A stretch of DNA of 64,000 bases from Pseudomonas brenneri (GCF_007858285.1 NZ_VFIL01000014.1:62001-126000), one strand, 5' to 3'; positions 17,595 to 28,073 are shown, numbered from the stretch's first letter. Program-made: numbers and translations. The notes: generated from the sequence alone by a model not told the origin.

Positions 17595-18487
17595 ACCGGC
17601 TGGCGCTCAAGCTCAGTCTTGAGCCACTGCGCCAGTTGCCGGGCGCGCCCATCCGCGGCGCGCTTGGGTAGCCACAACGCCAGGTGCGCCGGGGTTTCAC
17701 TGAATCCCCACGGCGCCACCAGGCGACCGCCGCGCAAGTCCTCCGCCACCAGCGGTTGCGGCGCAATCGCCACCCCCAGGCCCGCCACGGCCGCCTCCAG
17801 CAAATAATACAAATGCTCAAACCCCTGGCCGTATTTCAACGCGCCGGCCTCGATGCCATGGTGCTGGGCCCAGTTGGGCCAGGCTTGCGGGCGTGAGGTG
17901 GTGTGCAACAAGGCCTCGCCCAGCAACGCCTGCGCAGGCGCCTCGCGCAGCGCCTCGTAATGAGCAAAACGTGGGCTCATTACCGGGCCGATACGCTCGC
18001 TGGCCAGTTCGTAGACCTGCATATCCGCCGGCCATGGCGGCTCGGCGAACACCAGCAAGGCATCCAGGCCCGGACGCCGTGGGTCAAGATCGCCTTCACC
18101 CGCCGACAGGTGCAGGCGCAAATCCGGCAGATCGGCGTTAAGGCGACCCAGGCGCGGAATAAACCAGCGCGCCAGCAGGCTGCCGGAACAACCGAGGACG
18201 AACGGTGCGTCGGCGCTGCTTTGGGTCAACTCCCCGCACACATCCCGCAGGCGCTCGAACGCCTCGAAACTGGCATCGCGCAGCCGCACGCCTGCATCTG
18301 TGAGTTTAATGCCACGCCCATCCTTGACGAAAAGACTCAACCCAAGATGCTCTTCCAACACTTTCAGTTGTCGGCTGACGGCGCCGTGGGTCACGTGCAA
18401 TTGCTCGGCAGCCTGGCTGACGCTGTTGAGGCGGGCAGTGGCTTCGAATGCGCGCAGGGCATTAAGCGGGGGAAGGTCTCGGTTCAT
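17591..18487 (-). CDS. trpI: LysR-type activator of trpBA
   Basis: A 298-residue LysR regulator that in Pseudomonas activates trpBA when indole-3-glycerol phosphate is present. The winged-helix DNA-binding domain is residues 1-65 (ATARLNSVSQAAEQLHVTHGAVSRQLK), followed by the effector domain. The identification rests on its divergent position next to trpB, the arrangement known in P. aeruginosa and P. putida. The start is the ATG at 18487 with AGGA about ten bases upstream. An upstream in-frame start at 18538 would intrude into the regulatory region. Confidence 0.88.
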   Translation of the reverse strand: MNRDLPPLNALRAFEATARLNSVSQAAEQLHVTHGAVSRQLKVLEEHLGLSLFVKDGRGIKLTDAGVRLRDASFEAFERLRDVCGELTQSSADAPFVLGCSGSLLARWFIPRLGRLNADLPDLRLHLSAGEGDLDPRRPGLDALLVFAEPPWPADMQVYELASERIGPVMSPRFAHYEALREAPAQALLGEALLHTTSRPQAWPNWAQHHGIEAGALKYGQGFEHLYYLLEAAVAGLGVAIAPQPLVAEDLRGGRLVAPWGFSETPAHLALWLPKRAADGRARQLAQWLKTELERQPV

Positions 18488-18530
18488 CCGTGAGTTTTCC
18501 TGACAGGTTGTGGCGATCTTATCGGTTTTC

Positions 18531-18560
18531 ACGGTCAAGCGTCAGAGGTAGAGTGACCGT
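18531..18560. promoter_or_regulatory. Candidate TrpI-binding dyad in the trpI-trpB intergenic region
   Basis: ACGGTCA (18531-18537) and TGACCGT (18554-18560) are perfect inverted repeats separated by 16 bases. They lie midway in the 109-base region between the trpI and trpB starts, where LysR-type regulators bind. The match to the published TrpI site was not checked. Confidence 0.45.
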
Positions 18561-18596
18561 CATTGCCTCTCCCACACTTTCTTCCTGGAGCGTCCC

Positions 18597-19822
<1,226 letters not shown>

Positions 19823-19823
<1 letters not shown>

Positions 19824-20632
19824 TGAGCCGCCTGCAAACCCGCTTTGCCCAACTCAAGGAACAAAACCGCGCCGCCCTGGTGACCTTCGTCACTGCCGGC
19901 GACCCGGGTTATGACACCTCCCTGGCGATCCTCAAGGGCTTGCCGGCAGCCGGCGCCGATGTGATCGAGCTGGGCATGCCCTTCACCGATCCGATGGCCG
20001 ACGGCCCGGCCATCCAACTGGCCAACATCCGCGCGCTGACCGCCAAGCAGAACCTGGTGAAAACCCTGCAGATGGTCCGCGAGTTCCGCCAGGGCAATAG
20101 CGATACGCCGCTGGTGCTGATGGGCTACTTCAACCCGATCCACATGTACGGCGTGCCACGATTTATCGCTGACGCAAAAGAAGCCGGCGTCGATGGCCTG
20201 ATCGTGGTCGATATGCCGCCGGAACATAACAGCGAACTGTGCGACCCGGCCCAGGCCGCCGGTATCGACTTTATCCGCCTGACCACGCCGACCACCGACG
20301 ATGCACGCCTGCCCACGGTGCTCAACGGCAGCTCGGGGTTTGTGTACTACGTCTCGGTGGCCGGTGTGACCGGTGCCGGTGCCGCCACTCTGGAACACGT
20401 GGAAGAGGCCGTCGGCCGTCTGCGTCGCCATACCGACCTGCCGATCAGCATCGGCTTCGGCATCCGCACCCCGGAACAGGCCGCCGCCATCGCCCGCCTG
20501 GCGGACGGTGTGGTGGTGGGTTCAGCGCTGATCGACCATATCGCCAATGCCAGCAACGACCAGCAAGCAATTGATGGGGTGCTGAGTCTGTGCGCAGCCT
20601 TGTCGGAAGGTGTACGCAACGCCCGTAAATAA
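19823..20632 (+). CDS. trpA: Tryptophan synthase alpha chain
   Basis: Cleaves indole-3-glycerol phosphate to indole and glyceraldehyde-3-phosphate and channels the indole to TrpB. The 269-residue TIM barrel has the catalytic acids in VIELGMPFTDPMADGP and the phosphate-binding segment ISIGFGIRTPEQ. The ATG overlaps the trpB stop. It ends the operon; a REPIN follows within 12 bases and may stop or stabilise the transcript. Confidence 0.98.
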
Positions 20633-20643
20633 TCCCCACCCCT

Positions 20644-20743
20644 TGTAGGAGCGAGCTTGCTCGCGAAGACCGTCAACGATAACGCGGGCATCCTGGATGA
20701 ACGCGGTGTCTTGACGTTTTTCGCGAGCAAGCTCGCTCCTACA
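20644..20743. repeat. REPIN with 23-base inverted arms
   Basis: GTAGGAGCGAGCTTGCTCGCGAA on the left is exactly complementary to TTCGCGAGCAAGCTCGCTCCTAC on the right, separated by about 54 bases. It lies between convergent trpA and the MFS gene. Read in reverse, its interior resembles that of the REPIN at 29003-29102. Confidence 0.88.
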
Positions 20744-20749
20744 ACAGAT

Positions 20750-22066
20750 TTATTCCTTCAGTTCGATACGTTCGACCTTGCCCACCAGCAATATGTAGGA
20801 CAGCGCCCCCAGCAGCGCCAGCACTGCAATGTAGGTAATCGCCGGCGCAAACGAATCGCCCGTGGCCAGAAAGCCAATCACGATGGGCGTGGTGATCGCC
20901 GCCAGATTGCCGATGAAGTTGAACACCCCACCCGTTAATCCCAACAACCGCGCCGGCGCCAGGGTCGAGACCAGCGACCAGGTGATCGAGGCCAGGCCGT
21001 TGCCGAAAAACGCCACCGCGAGGAACGCAATCACCAACGGCGTCGAGTCGACGAAGTTGGCGCCGATGATCGCCGTGGAGATCAGCAAGCCGCTGATGAT
21101 CGGCAACTTGCGCGCAAAACCTACCGAGGCACCACGGCGGATCAGCCAGTCGGAAAACAGCCCGGAACACAACACACCGACAAACGCCGCAAGGAACGGC
21201 AACGAGGCGAGCAGGCCGGACTTGATGAAGTCCATGCCGCGATATTTCACCAGGTAGGTCGGGAACCATGTCAGGAAAAACCACAGGGTCGAGTTCAGGC
21301 AGAACTGGCCCAGGTAGATGCCCCACAGCTTGCGTTTAGTCAGAACGATGCCCAGGTCGACCCAACTGAACGGCGTCTTGCGCTTGGCCACTTGAGCGCT
21401 GAGGTCCACCAGCCCGCCGCCGTCGCGGATCAGCTCGATTTCCGCACTGTTGATGCCCTTGAAGTCCCGAGGCTCACGGTAGACCGCGTACCAGACCACC
21501 GCCCACAAGATGCCCACCGCCCCCGTGCTGATAAACACCATGTGCCAGCCATAGTGGTGCTGCAACCAGGCCAGGACGGGGGTGAGGAACGCCAGTCCGA
21601 CAAACTGCCCGGAGGTATAGAAGCCAATGGCCGTCGCGCGCTCACGCTCGGGAAACCAACTGGTGACCACCCGGCTGTTGATCGGATAGGCCGGCGCCTC
21701 CAGGGCCCCCACTGCCATGCGCAGCACGAACAGAGCGATAAAGCTGGCGGCAAATCCCAGCATCACTGTGGCGATGGACCACAACAGCAGGGCGACGGTG
21801 TAGAGAATGCGCGGCGGCACCCGGTCCACCAGCCAGCCGCCGGGGATTTGCATGGCGGCGTAGGTCCAGCCGAACGCCGAGAAGATCAGCCCCACATGCA
21901 CCGGGTCGATGCCCAGCTCGCTGGTCAGGGCCGGCGCGGCAATCGACAGGTTGCTGCGGTCCAGGTAGTTGATCACCACCGTGATAAACAGCAGGACCAT
22001 GATGAAGTAACGCTTGCGGCTGGGCGTGACTAAAGACGCCTGGCCGGTGAGGGTTTCAGGTTGCAT
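20750..22066 (-). CDS. MFS transporter, D-galactonate type
   Basis: A 438-residue major-facilitator permease with about 12 membrane segments, of the anion:cation symporter family (GudP/DgoT/ExuT). The early segments LLFITVVINYLDRSNLSIAAP and GLIFSAFGWTYAAMQIPGGW are typical of that group. It is the last gene after dgoK-dgoA-dgoD, all in the same direction, so uptake of galactonate with a proton is the likely role. A 116-base gap containing a REP hairpin separates it from dgoD, which may lower its expression relative to the enzymes. Confidence 0.88.
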   Translation of the reverse strand: MQPETLTGQASLVTPSRKRYFIMVLLFITVVINYLDRSNLSIAAPALTSELGIDPVHVGLIFSAFGWTYAAMQIPGGWLVDRVPPRILYTVALLLWSIATVMLGFAASFIALFVLRMAVGALEAPAYPINSRVVTSWFPERERATAIGFYTSGQFVGLAFLTPVLAWLQHHYGWHMVFISTGAVGILWAVVWYAVYREPRDFKGINSAEIELIRDGGGLVDLSAQVAKRKTPFSWVDLGIVLTKRKLWGIYLGQFCLNSTLWFFLTWFPTYLVKYRGMDFIKSGLLASLPFLAAFVGVLCSGLFSDWLIRRGASVGFARKLPIISGLLISTAIIGANFVDSTPLVIAFLAVAFFGNGLASITWSLVSTLAPARLLGLTGGVFNFIGNLAAITTPIVIGFLATGDSFAPAITYIAVLALLGALSYILLVGKVERIELKE

Positions 22067-22126
22067 GGGGGGAGCCTCTTATTATGTTTATTGAGGTCTG
22101 AACAATTTGACTGAAGAAGCCGTATT

Positions 22127-22160
22127 CCGTGTGGGAGCGGGCTTGCTCGCTCCCACACGG
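22127..22160. repeat. REP hairpin between dgoD and the MFS gene
   Basis: CCGTGTGGGAGCG and CGCTCCCACACGG form a perfect 13-base stem around GGCTTGCT, the REP core. No T-run follows, so a role as a strong terminator is doubtful. Confidence 0.85.
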
Positions 22161-22182
22161 ACCGCGTTCCATTAGGCAAAAA

Positions 22183-23331
22183 TCACCATTCGGCAAAGCT
22201 GCCATCGGCATGCCGCCAGATCGGGTTGCGCCAGCGATGGCCGATGGCGGCCCTTTCAATCACATATTCCTCGTTGATCTCAATCCCCAGCCCCGGCCCG
22301 TTGGGGATCTTCACAAAACCCTGGTCGTAGTCGAAAACACCGGGGTCGCGTACGTAATCGAGCAAGTCGTTGCTCTCGTTGTAGTGAATGCCCAGGCTTT
22401 GTTCCTGGATAAACGCGTTGTAGCAAACCGCGTCCAGTTGCAGGCACGCCGCCAGGGCAATCGGCCCCAGCGGGCAGTGCAGGGCCAGGGCCACGTCGTA
22501 GGCCTCGGCCATGTTGGCGATCTTGCGGGTTTCGGTGATGCCCCCGGCGTGGGACGCATCCGGCTGGATGATGTCGACGTAACCTTCACTGAGCACGCGC
22601 TTGAAATCCCAGCGCGAGAACAGCCGCTCACCCAGGGCAATCGGGGTGCTGGTCAAAGGTGCCAGCTCCTTGAGCGCTTCGTAGTTTTCGCTCAGTACCG
22701 GTTCTTCGATAAACATCAGCTTGTACGGGTCCAGCTCTTTCATCAGCACCTTGGCCATAGGCTTGTGGACCCGGCCGTGGAAGTCCACGCCGATGCCGAC
22801 ATTCGGGCCGACCGCATCGCGCACGGCGGCGACATTGGCCAGGGCTTGGTCAACCTTGTCAAAGGTGTCGAGAAACTGCAGCTCTTCGGTGCCGTTCATC
22901 TTCACCGCCGTAAACCCACGGGCCACGGCTTCCTTGGCCGCGCGGGCAGTGTCGGCCGGACGGTCGCCGCCGATCCACGAATAGACGCGGATCTTGTCCC
23001 GCACCTGGCCGCCCAGCAGGTCGCTGACCGACACACCGAGGGCCTTGCCCTTGATGTCCCACAGCGCCTGGTCGATGCCAGCGAGAGCACTCATATGAAT
23101 CGCGCCGCCACGGTAGAAGCCGCCGCGATAGAGCACCGTCCAGATATCTTCGATATTGCGTGGGTCTTTGCCGATCAAGTAGTCGGACAGTTCCTCGACC
23201 GCCGCCGCTACGGTGTGGGCGCGGCCTTCAACCACAGGCTCACCCCAACCGGTCACGCCCTGGTCGGTTTCCACTTTGAGGAAGCACCAGCGCGGCGGCA
23301 CGATAAAGGTGGTCAGTTTGGTGATTTTCAT
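22183..23331 (-). CDS. dgoD: D-galactonate dehydratase
   Basis: Enolase-superfamily enzyme turning D-galactonate into 2-dehydro-3-deoxy-D-galactonate. The 382-residue length is right for DgoD. Metal and catalytic residues are visible: Asp and His in GVDFHGRVHKPMAK, Glu in FIEEPVLSEN, Glu in IALGERLFSRWDF, and the catalytic His in LALHCPLGPI. The N-terminal KITKLTTFIVPPRWCFLKVE is characteristic. It lies 46 bases after dgoA and completes the pathway together with dgoK and dgoA. Confidence 0.95.
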   Translation of the reverse strand: MKITKLTTFIVPPRWCFLKVETDQGVTGWGEPVVEGRAHTVAAAVEELSDYLIGKDPRNIEDIWTVLYRGGFYRGGAIHMSALAGIDQALWDIKGKALGVSVSDLLGGQVRDKIRVYSWIGGDRPADTARAAKEAVARGFTAVKMNGTEELQFLDTFDKVDQALANVAAVRDAVGPNVGIGVDFHGRVHKPMAKVLMKELDPYKLMFIEEPVLSENYEALKELAPLTSTPIALGERLFSRWDFKRVLSEGYVDIIQPDASHAGGITETRKIANMAEAYDVALALHCPLGPIALAACLQLDAVCYNAFIQEQSLGIHYNESNDLLDYVRDPGVFDYDQGFVKIPNGPGLGIEINEEYVIERAAIGHRWRNPIWRHADGSFAEW

Positions 23332-23377
23332 CTTCTTGTCTCTCTTGTCGGATGCAGCGCCTGGGTGCCAGGCACAC

Positions 23378-23998
23378 TCAGTTCAAGGCGTTCCAGGCAG
23401 CGACATAAGCCTGGGCACGGCTCGCCACCTGATCGACCGTCATGCCAGGCTTGAACAGCCCGGAGCCCAAGCCAAAACCCTTGGCCCCGGCGTCGACGAA
23501 GACCTGCATGTTGTCCGGGGTTATCCCGCCTACCGGCAGCAACACCGTGCCGGCCGGCAACACCGCCAGCCAGGCCTTGATCACTGCCGGGCCCATTTGC
23601 TCGGCCGGGAACAGCTTCAGCACATCGGCACCTTCGGCCAGGGCGGCAAAGGCTTCGGTCGGTGTCGCAACACCGGGCGACAGGTACAGGCCCGCAGCTT
23701 TTGCGGCGCGCAGCACCTTGGCATCGCTGTGCGGCATGACGATGACCTGGCCACCGGCCGCCTTCACCTGTCCGACCTGTCCCGGCGTCAGCACGGTGCC
23801 GGCCCCGATCAGGCAATCGGCAGGCAAGGTCTCACGCAAGATGCGGATGCTGGTGTAGGGATCGGGCGAGTTGAGCGGCACTTCGATCACCCGGAACCCG
23901 GCCTGGTACAACACTTGGCCGACAGCTGCGGCCTCATCCGGGCGCAGGCCCCGCAGGATTGCGATCAAACCGTTGTGTGTGAGTGCTTGCTTGAGCAT
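23378..23998 (-). CDS. dgoA: 2-dehydro-3-deoxy-6-phosphogalactonate aldolase
   Basis: Splits KDPGal into pyruvate and glyceraldehyde-3-phosphate. The 206-residue protein belongs to the KDPG aldolase family: catalytic Glu in FRVIEVPLNSP, the Schiff-base Lys in ADVLKLFPAEQMGP, and the phosphate-binding VGGITPDN. The start is the ATG at 23998, one base after the dgoK stop, giving MLKQALTHNGLIAILRG; the frame runs on upstream inside dgoK but that extension has no support. Tight spacing means coupled translation. Confidence 0.94.
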   Translation of the reverse strand: MLKQALTHNGLIAILRGLRPDEAAAVGQVLYQAGFRVIEVPLNSPDPYTSIRILRETLPADCLIGAGTVLTPGQVGQVKAAGGQVIVMPHSDAKVLRAAKAAGLYLSPGVATPTEAFAALAEGADVLKLFPAEQMGPAVIKAWLAVLPAGTVLLPVGGITPDNMQVFVDAGAKGFGLGSGLFKPGMTVDQVASRAQAYVAAWNALN

Positions 23999-23999
23999 G

Positions 24000-24965
24000 T
24001 CAGGCCTCGATTGCAGGTTGAGTGAGCCCGGCGGCCAGCGCCAATTGCCAGAGGCCGCGCTCGGTCGCTTCTTGCGCGAGGCTGACTTGGCTGAAACCAC
24101 ACAGGGCGAGGGCGCGTTGATAACGGGCACAGAGGGCGCTGGCGCCTACCAAAATGATCGGCGTGTTGCGGGAACGGTCGGGCAAGCCGGCCAGTTCATG
24201 GCCGATCAGCAAGCCGGAGAGGTAATCCGGCTGCTGCTCGGGGGCCAGTTCGGCGGTCAGTCCCAGGGTGCGCGCGCTGAATAGCGTCGACAGCACACCG
24301 CGCTGGCCATCCTGTGACAGCGCCACACGCACGCCTCGATCAAAGGCGTCGGCCTGGAACTGCCCGGCAATCTTTTGCGTACGTCCGAGAATGCTGTGCT
24401 TGCTCAACACCGCGAACAGCTCACCAGTCATAAACGTGTCGAAGTGGGTGATGCAGCCGTCGACCACCTCGACCCACTTGGAATGGCTGCCGGGCAAGCC
24501 GATCAATAACTCACCGCTGGCCGGCAGGTTTTGCAGCACGCCGAGCACCTGGGTTTCTTCGCCGCGCATCACGTTGGGCAAACCGACCTGCTCGATCACG
24601 CCGGGCACGATATGCACATCGACACCGCGCAGGCTACGCACCTTGTGCAGCGCCTGGCCCAGGCTGGAGACGTCGACAGGCGTATTGCGATAGGCCGCTT
24701 CGCTCCAACCCTGGGCGCTGCCGACCATGCCGCAGGCAATCACCGGCAGATCGGGCTGGGCGTCGAGCCAGTCGCCGCAGGCCGCATCGAAGGCCAGTTC
24801 AAAACCGTTGCTGCTGTGAACACCGGCAATCAGCCGCGGTTCACTGGGTAAATGCATGATCCCCGACGCCAGCGAACGCTGTTCGAGGACCTGGCCACCA
24901 GAGCCGAGTTTGTAGGCACGAAGGGAACTGGTTCCCCAATCGAGCGCGATCAATTGCGCCGGCAT
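24000..24965 (-). CDS. dgoK: 2-dehydro-3-deoxygalactonokinase
   Basis: Phosphorylates 2-dehydro-3-deoxy-D-galactonate with ATP. The 321-residue protein shows the DgoK N-terminus LIALDWGTSSLRAY (ASKHA-type phosphate loop) and the GLPGSHSKWVEVVDG motif with the catalytic region. It is the first gene of the dgo unit; the promoter should be in 24966-25059, which is AT-rich (repeated ATATA). No GntR- or IclR-type regulator gene for the cluster lies in the window next to it. Confidence 0.94.
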   Translation of the reverse strand: MPAQLIALDWGTSSLRAYKLGSGGQVLEQRSLASGIMHLPSEPRLIAGVHSSNGFELAFDAACGDWLDAQPDLPVIACGMVGSAQGWSEAAYRNTPVDVSSLGQALHKVRSLRGVDVHIVPGVIEQVGLPNVMRGEETQVLGVLQNLPASGELLIGLPGSHSKWVEVVDGCITHFDTFMTGELFAVLSKHSILGRTQKIAGQFQADAFDRGVRVALSQDGQRGVLSTLFSARTLGLTAELAPEQQPDYLSGLLIGHELAGLPDRSRNTPIILVGASALCARYQRALALCGFSQVSLAQEATERGLWQLALAAGLTQPAIEA

Positions 24966-25059
24966 CGCTTCACCTGAAATGTTGCAGAGGGCCGACTATA
25001 AACCTAAGGCCATGAATATCTCAATATATAAATATCAATCCCATATAGTGGAACAACAC

Positions 25060-25111
25060 AAAGAAAATCCCCACGCCATCGTGCTTTTCATCGCACATGA
25101 ACGTGGGGATT
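25060..25111 (-). terminator. Intrinsic terminator after the DOPA-dioxygenase-like gene
   Basis: On the minus strand, AATCCCCACG and CGTGGGGATT form a 10-base stem with a long internal stem-loop, followed by TTCTTTG. It lies 17 bases beyond the stop of the gene at 25128-25454. Confidence 0.75.
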
Positions 25112-25127
25112 CGCTGACAGAAACGGC

Positions 25128-25454
25128 TTAAAAAATCGACAGATCCAAGGGCCGCATCGCGCCCATCCAGATCGCGTAGTCGGTGTGGTCCTTCAGGTCA
25201 TCACCGGTATCGGGGTGCAAGAACACCACCAGCCCGTTGCGATTGAGCGCCAGCCACGGCAGCGCCACGCCGATGTATTGGGGATCGAACGCCAGCTGGC
25301 AGCTCCAGTCCGGATGCGGGCCCACCGGACGCTCATGCATGCGCCCCATGCGCACCGGGAAGATGGCCGCCGCGCTTTCACAAAGCTTGCGCGCCTGGTC
25401 GATCGTGCTGGCGTCGAAGTAGATGTGGGCGTGATAGCCCTTGATACGTTGCAT
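25128..25454 (-). CDS. DOPA 4,5-dioxygenase family protein
   Basis: A 108-residue protein of the small DOPA-dioxygenase family (PF08883 type), whose plant-related fungal members open the ring of L-DOPA. Likely metal ligands are His residues in GYHAHIYF, VGPHPDWS and VVFLHPDTGDDLKDHTD, all conserved in the family. The bacterial substrate is unknown. The start is the ATG at 25454; a frame extending upstream overlaps the LysR gene and is not supported. It lies 31 bases after the LysR gene and is probably cotranscribed, ending at an intrinsic terminator. Confidence 0.87.
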   Translation of the reverse strand: MQRIKGYHAHIYFDASTIDQARKLCESAAAIFPVRMGRMHERPVGPHPDWSCQLAFDPQYIGVALPWLALNRNGLVVFLHPDTGDDLKDHTDYAIWMGAMRPLDLSIF

Positions 25455-25485
25455 GACTGGCTCCGGGCTCGTTGATCGGCCGATC

Positions 25486-26436
25486 CTAGACCTCAATCGA
25501 CGGCAGGGCCAGCCCGGCCAGCGATTGCGCGCTGCTGGCCTGCTCGGCCACCAGCCAGTCGACAAACCGCTCGATCAACTGTCCGCGCCGCTTACGCTGG
25601 GGCAATACCACGTAATACCCAAAGCGCGAGATCACCGTGTCGCCAATCGGGCGGCACAGCCACTTTTGCTCCAACAGGTTATCCACCAGGTGGCGCCAGC
25701 CGATGGCCACGCCCTGGCCGGCAATCGCCGCCTGGATCAGCAGCGTGTAATTGTCGAAGCGCAGCGGCCCCGGGGTCGGCGCGGCGCTGATCCCCAGTTC
25801 GCGAAATACGCCGCTCCAGTCGAACCACTGACTGTTGTTCTCCTGGCGCAGGTGCAGCAACGGCAACGCTTGCAGGCTCTGCAACGACAACGGCGCGGTG
25901 CGGCCCTTGAGCAGTTGCGGGCTGCACACCGGAAACACTTCTTCGTTGAACAGCCACTGGCTGTCGCCCTGCTTGAAGCGACCGTCACCAAACAGCACCG
26001 CCACGTCGATATCGCTGCGCAAGGTCGCGTGATTGCGCTCGCTGGTGACCAGGCTCACATCCACCTGCGGGTTGGCTTCGTGAAAGCGATGCAGGCGCGG
26101 CATCAACCAATAGGCGGCGAAGGCAAAGTCGGTGGCCACTTGCAGCACTTCGTGCTGATCCTGTTGGGTGATCGTGCTCAGGCCCGTGTTGATGCTCTGC
26201 AAGCCGGCCTGGACGTGTTCGAACAGCAACACGCCTGCATCCGTCAATTCGATGCCTCGGTAGATACGGTCAAACAGACGCACCGCCAGTTGTTCCTCCA
26301 GGCGCTTGATCTGCTGGCTGACGGCCGGCTGGGTGGTGCCCAACTCCATCGCCGCCGCCGTGAAGCTGCGATGGCGGGCGGCGGCTTCAAAGGCCCGCAG
26401 CAGGTCCAGCGACAGGTTTCCCAGGGTTTCATACAT
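25486..26436 (-). CDS. LysR-type regulator next to choline sulfatase
   Basis: A 316-residue LysR regulator: DNA-binding domain at residues 5-65 (FTAAAMELGTTQPAVSQQIKRLEEQL) and an effector-binding domain of the GcvA/choline-sulfate-utilisation regulator type. It diverges from betC with about 100 bases between the starts, the standard position for a regulator controlling both itself and its target. The ATG at 26436 is chosen because AGGAT lies 11 bases upstream; a GTG three codons earlier sits too close to it. Activation of betC by choline-O-sulfate or choline is inferred from position. Confidence 0.88.
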   Translation of the reverse strand: MYETLGNLSLDLLRAFEAAARHRSFTAAAMELGTTQPAVSQQIKRLEEQLAVRLFDRIYRGIELTDAGVLLFEHVQAGLQSINTGLSTITQQDQHEVLQVATDFAFAAYWLMPRLHRFHEANPQVDVSLVTSERNHATLRSDIDVAVLFGDGRFKQGDSQWLFNEEVFPVCSPQLLKGRTAPLSLQSLQALPLLHLRQENNSQWFDWSGVFRELGISAAPTPGPLRFDNYTLLIQAAIAGQGVAIGWRHLVDNLLEQKWLCRPIGDTVISRFGYYVVLPQRKRRGQLIERFVDWLVAEQASSAQSLAGLALPSIEV

Positions 26437-26539
26437 AAGCGGCACTTATCCTAGACATTGCTTTTCATGGGCTTTACCACGTTTTCCATGGCCCGCATGC
26501 TCAATCGCATAAACATTGACTATGGAATGCTGCGAAACC

Positions 26540-28054
26540 ATGAAGCGCAAGAACATTCTTTTCATCATGGCCGATCAAATGGCCGCGCCGTTGCTGCCCT
26601 TCTACGGTCCTTCGCCGATCAAGCTGCCGAACCTGAGCCGCCTCGCCGCCCAAGGCGTGGTGTTCGATGCCGCGTACTGCAACAGCCCACTGTGTGCGCC
26701 GTCGCGTTTTACCCTGGTCAGCGGCCAGTTGCCGAGCAAGATCGGTGCCTACGACAATGCGGCGGATTTCCCCGCCGATGTACCGACCTACGCCCACTAC
26801 CTGCGTCGCCTCGGCTATCGCACGGCGCTGTCGGGCAAGATGCATTTCTGCGGGCCGGACCAGCTGCACGGCTATGAAGAGCGCCTCACCAGCGATATCT
26901 ACCCCGCCGACTATGGCTGGGCGGTGAACTGGGACGAGCCGGATGTGCGCCCCACCTGGTATCACAACATGTCGTCGGTGCTGCAAGCCGGCCCGTGCGT
27001 GCGCACCAACCAGCTGGATTTCGACGAAGAGGTGGTGTTCAAGGCCCAGCAGTACCTGTTCGACCATATTCGCGAGGACGGCGACCAGCCGTTCTGCCTT
27101 ACAGTTTCCATGACTCATCCCCACGACCCGTACACCATTCCCAAGCCGTTCTGGGATCTGTACGACGATGACGACATCCCGATGCCTACAACGCCGGCCC
27201 AGGCGGACCTGGACCCGCATTCCCAGCGCCTGCTCAAAGTCTACGACCTGTGGGACAAACCGCTGCCTGTGGATAAGATCCGCGATGCGCGGCGTGCCTA
27301 CTTCGGGGCATGCAGCTATATCGACAGCAACGTCGGCAAACTCTTGCAAACCCTGCAGGACACTGGCCTGGCGGAAGACACCATCATTGTGTTCTCCGGC
27401 GACCACGGCGACATGCTCGGCGAACGCGGGCTCTGGTACAAAATGCACTGGTTTGAAATGGCCGCGCGGGTGCCGCTGCTGGTCAGTGCGCCGGGGCAAT
27501 TTTCGGCCGGGCGGGTGAGTGCGGCCGTGTCCACCGCCGACCTGTTGCCGACCCTGGTGGAACTGGCCGGCGGCGAACTGGACGCCCACCTGCCCCTGGA
27601 CGGCCGCTCGCTGGTCCCGCACTTGCTGGGGCAGGGCGGGCATGACGAAGTGTTCGGCGAATACATGGCCGAAGGCACCATCGGGCCGCTGATGATGATT
27701 CGCCGGGGCGCCTACAAATTCATCTACAGCGAGGATGATCCGTGCCTGCTGTTCGATGTGCATAACGACCCGCGTGAACAGGAAGAACTCAGCCAGTCAG
27801 CACAGCATCGCCCTCTGTTTGAGGCGTTCCTGGCTGAAGCACGGGCCAAATGGGACATCCCGGCGATCCACCAGCAGGTGCTCGCCAGCCAACGCCGCCG
27901 TCGCCTGGTCAGCCAGGCGCTGGCGGTGGGCAAACTCAAGAGCTGGGACCACCAGCCACTGGTCGACGCCAGCCAGCAATACATGCGCAACCACATCGAC
28001 CTCGATGATCTGGAGCGCAAGGCACGTTATCCACAACCCTGCCAAAACCAATAA
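26540..28054 (+). CDS. betC: Choline-sulfatase
   Basis: Hydrolyses choline-O-sulfate to choline and sulfate, feeding the osmoprotectant glycine betaine pathway. The 504-residue alkaline-phosphatase-superfamily protein has the sulfatase signature CAPSR with the formylglycine-forming Cys52, metal-binding Asp in FIMADQ, VSMTHPHDPY, and the FSGDHGDMLGERGLWYK segment. There is no signal peptide, so it acts in the cytoplasm. The start is the ATG at 26540 by family comparison; the ribosome binding site is weak. choX follows after 19 bases in the same direction. Confidence 0.95.
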   Translation: MKRKNILFIMADQMAAPLLPFYGPSPIKLPNLSRLAAQGVVFDAAYCNSPLCAPSRFTLVSGQLPSKIGAYDNAADFPADVPTYAHYLRRLGYRTALSGKMHFCGPDQLHGYEERLTSDIYPADYGWAVNWDEPDVRPTWYHNMSSVLQAGPCVRTNQLDFDEEVVFKAQQYLFDHIREDGDQPFCLTVSMTHPHDPYTIPKPFWDLYDDDDIPMPTTPAQADLDPHSQRLLKVYDLWDKPLPVDKIRDARRAYFGACSYIDSNVGKLLQTLQDTGLAEDTIIVFSGDHGDMLGERGLWYKMHWFEMAARVPLLVSAPGQFSAGRVSAAVSTADLLPTLVELAGGELDAHLPLDGRSLVPHLLGQGGHDEVFGEYMAEGTIGPLMMIRRGAYKFIYSEDDPCLLFDVHNDPREQEELSQSAQHRPLFEAFLAEARAKWDIPAIHQQVLASQRRRRLVSQALAVGKLKSWDHQPLVDASQQYMRNHIDLDDLERKARYPQPCQNQ

Positions 28055-28073
28055 AACCAATGAGGGGAAGGCC

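Noticed and set aside
23999..24130. Longer form of DgoA with 44 extra residues
   Set aside because: The extension overlaps the end of dgoK in another frame and has no aldolase similarity. The ATG at 23998 gives the normal 206-residue enzyme.
26516..26539. Earlier non-ATG start for betC
   Set aside because: It adds eight residues not seen at the start of choline sulfatases. MKRKNILFIMADQ at 26540 is the family N-terminus.
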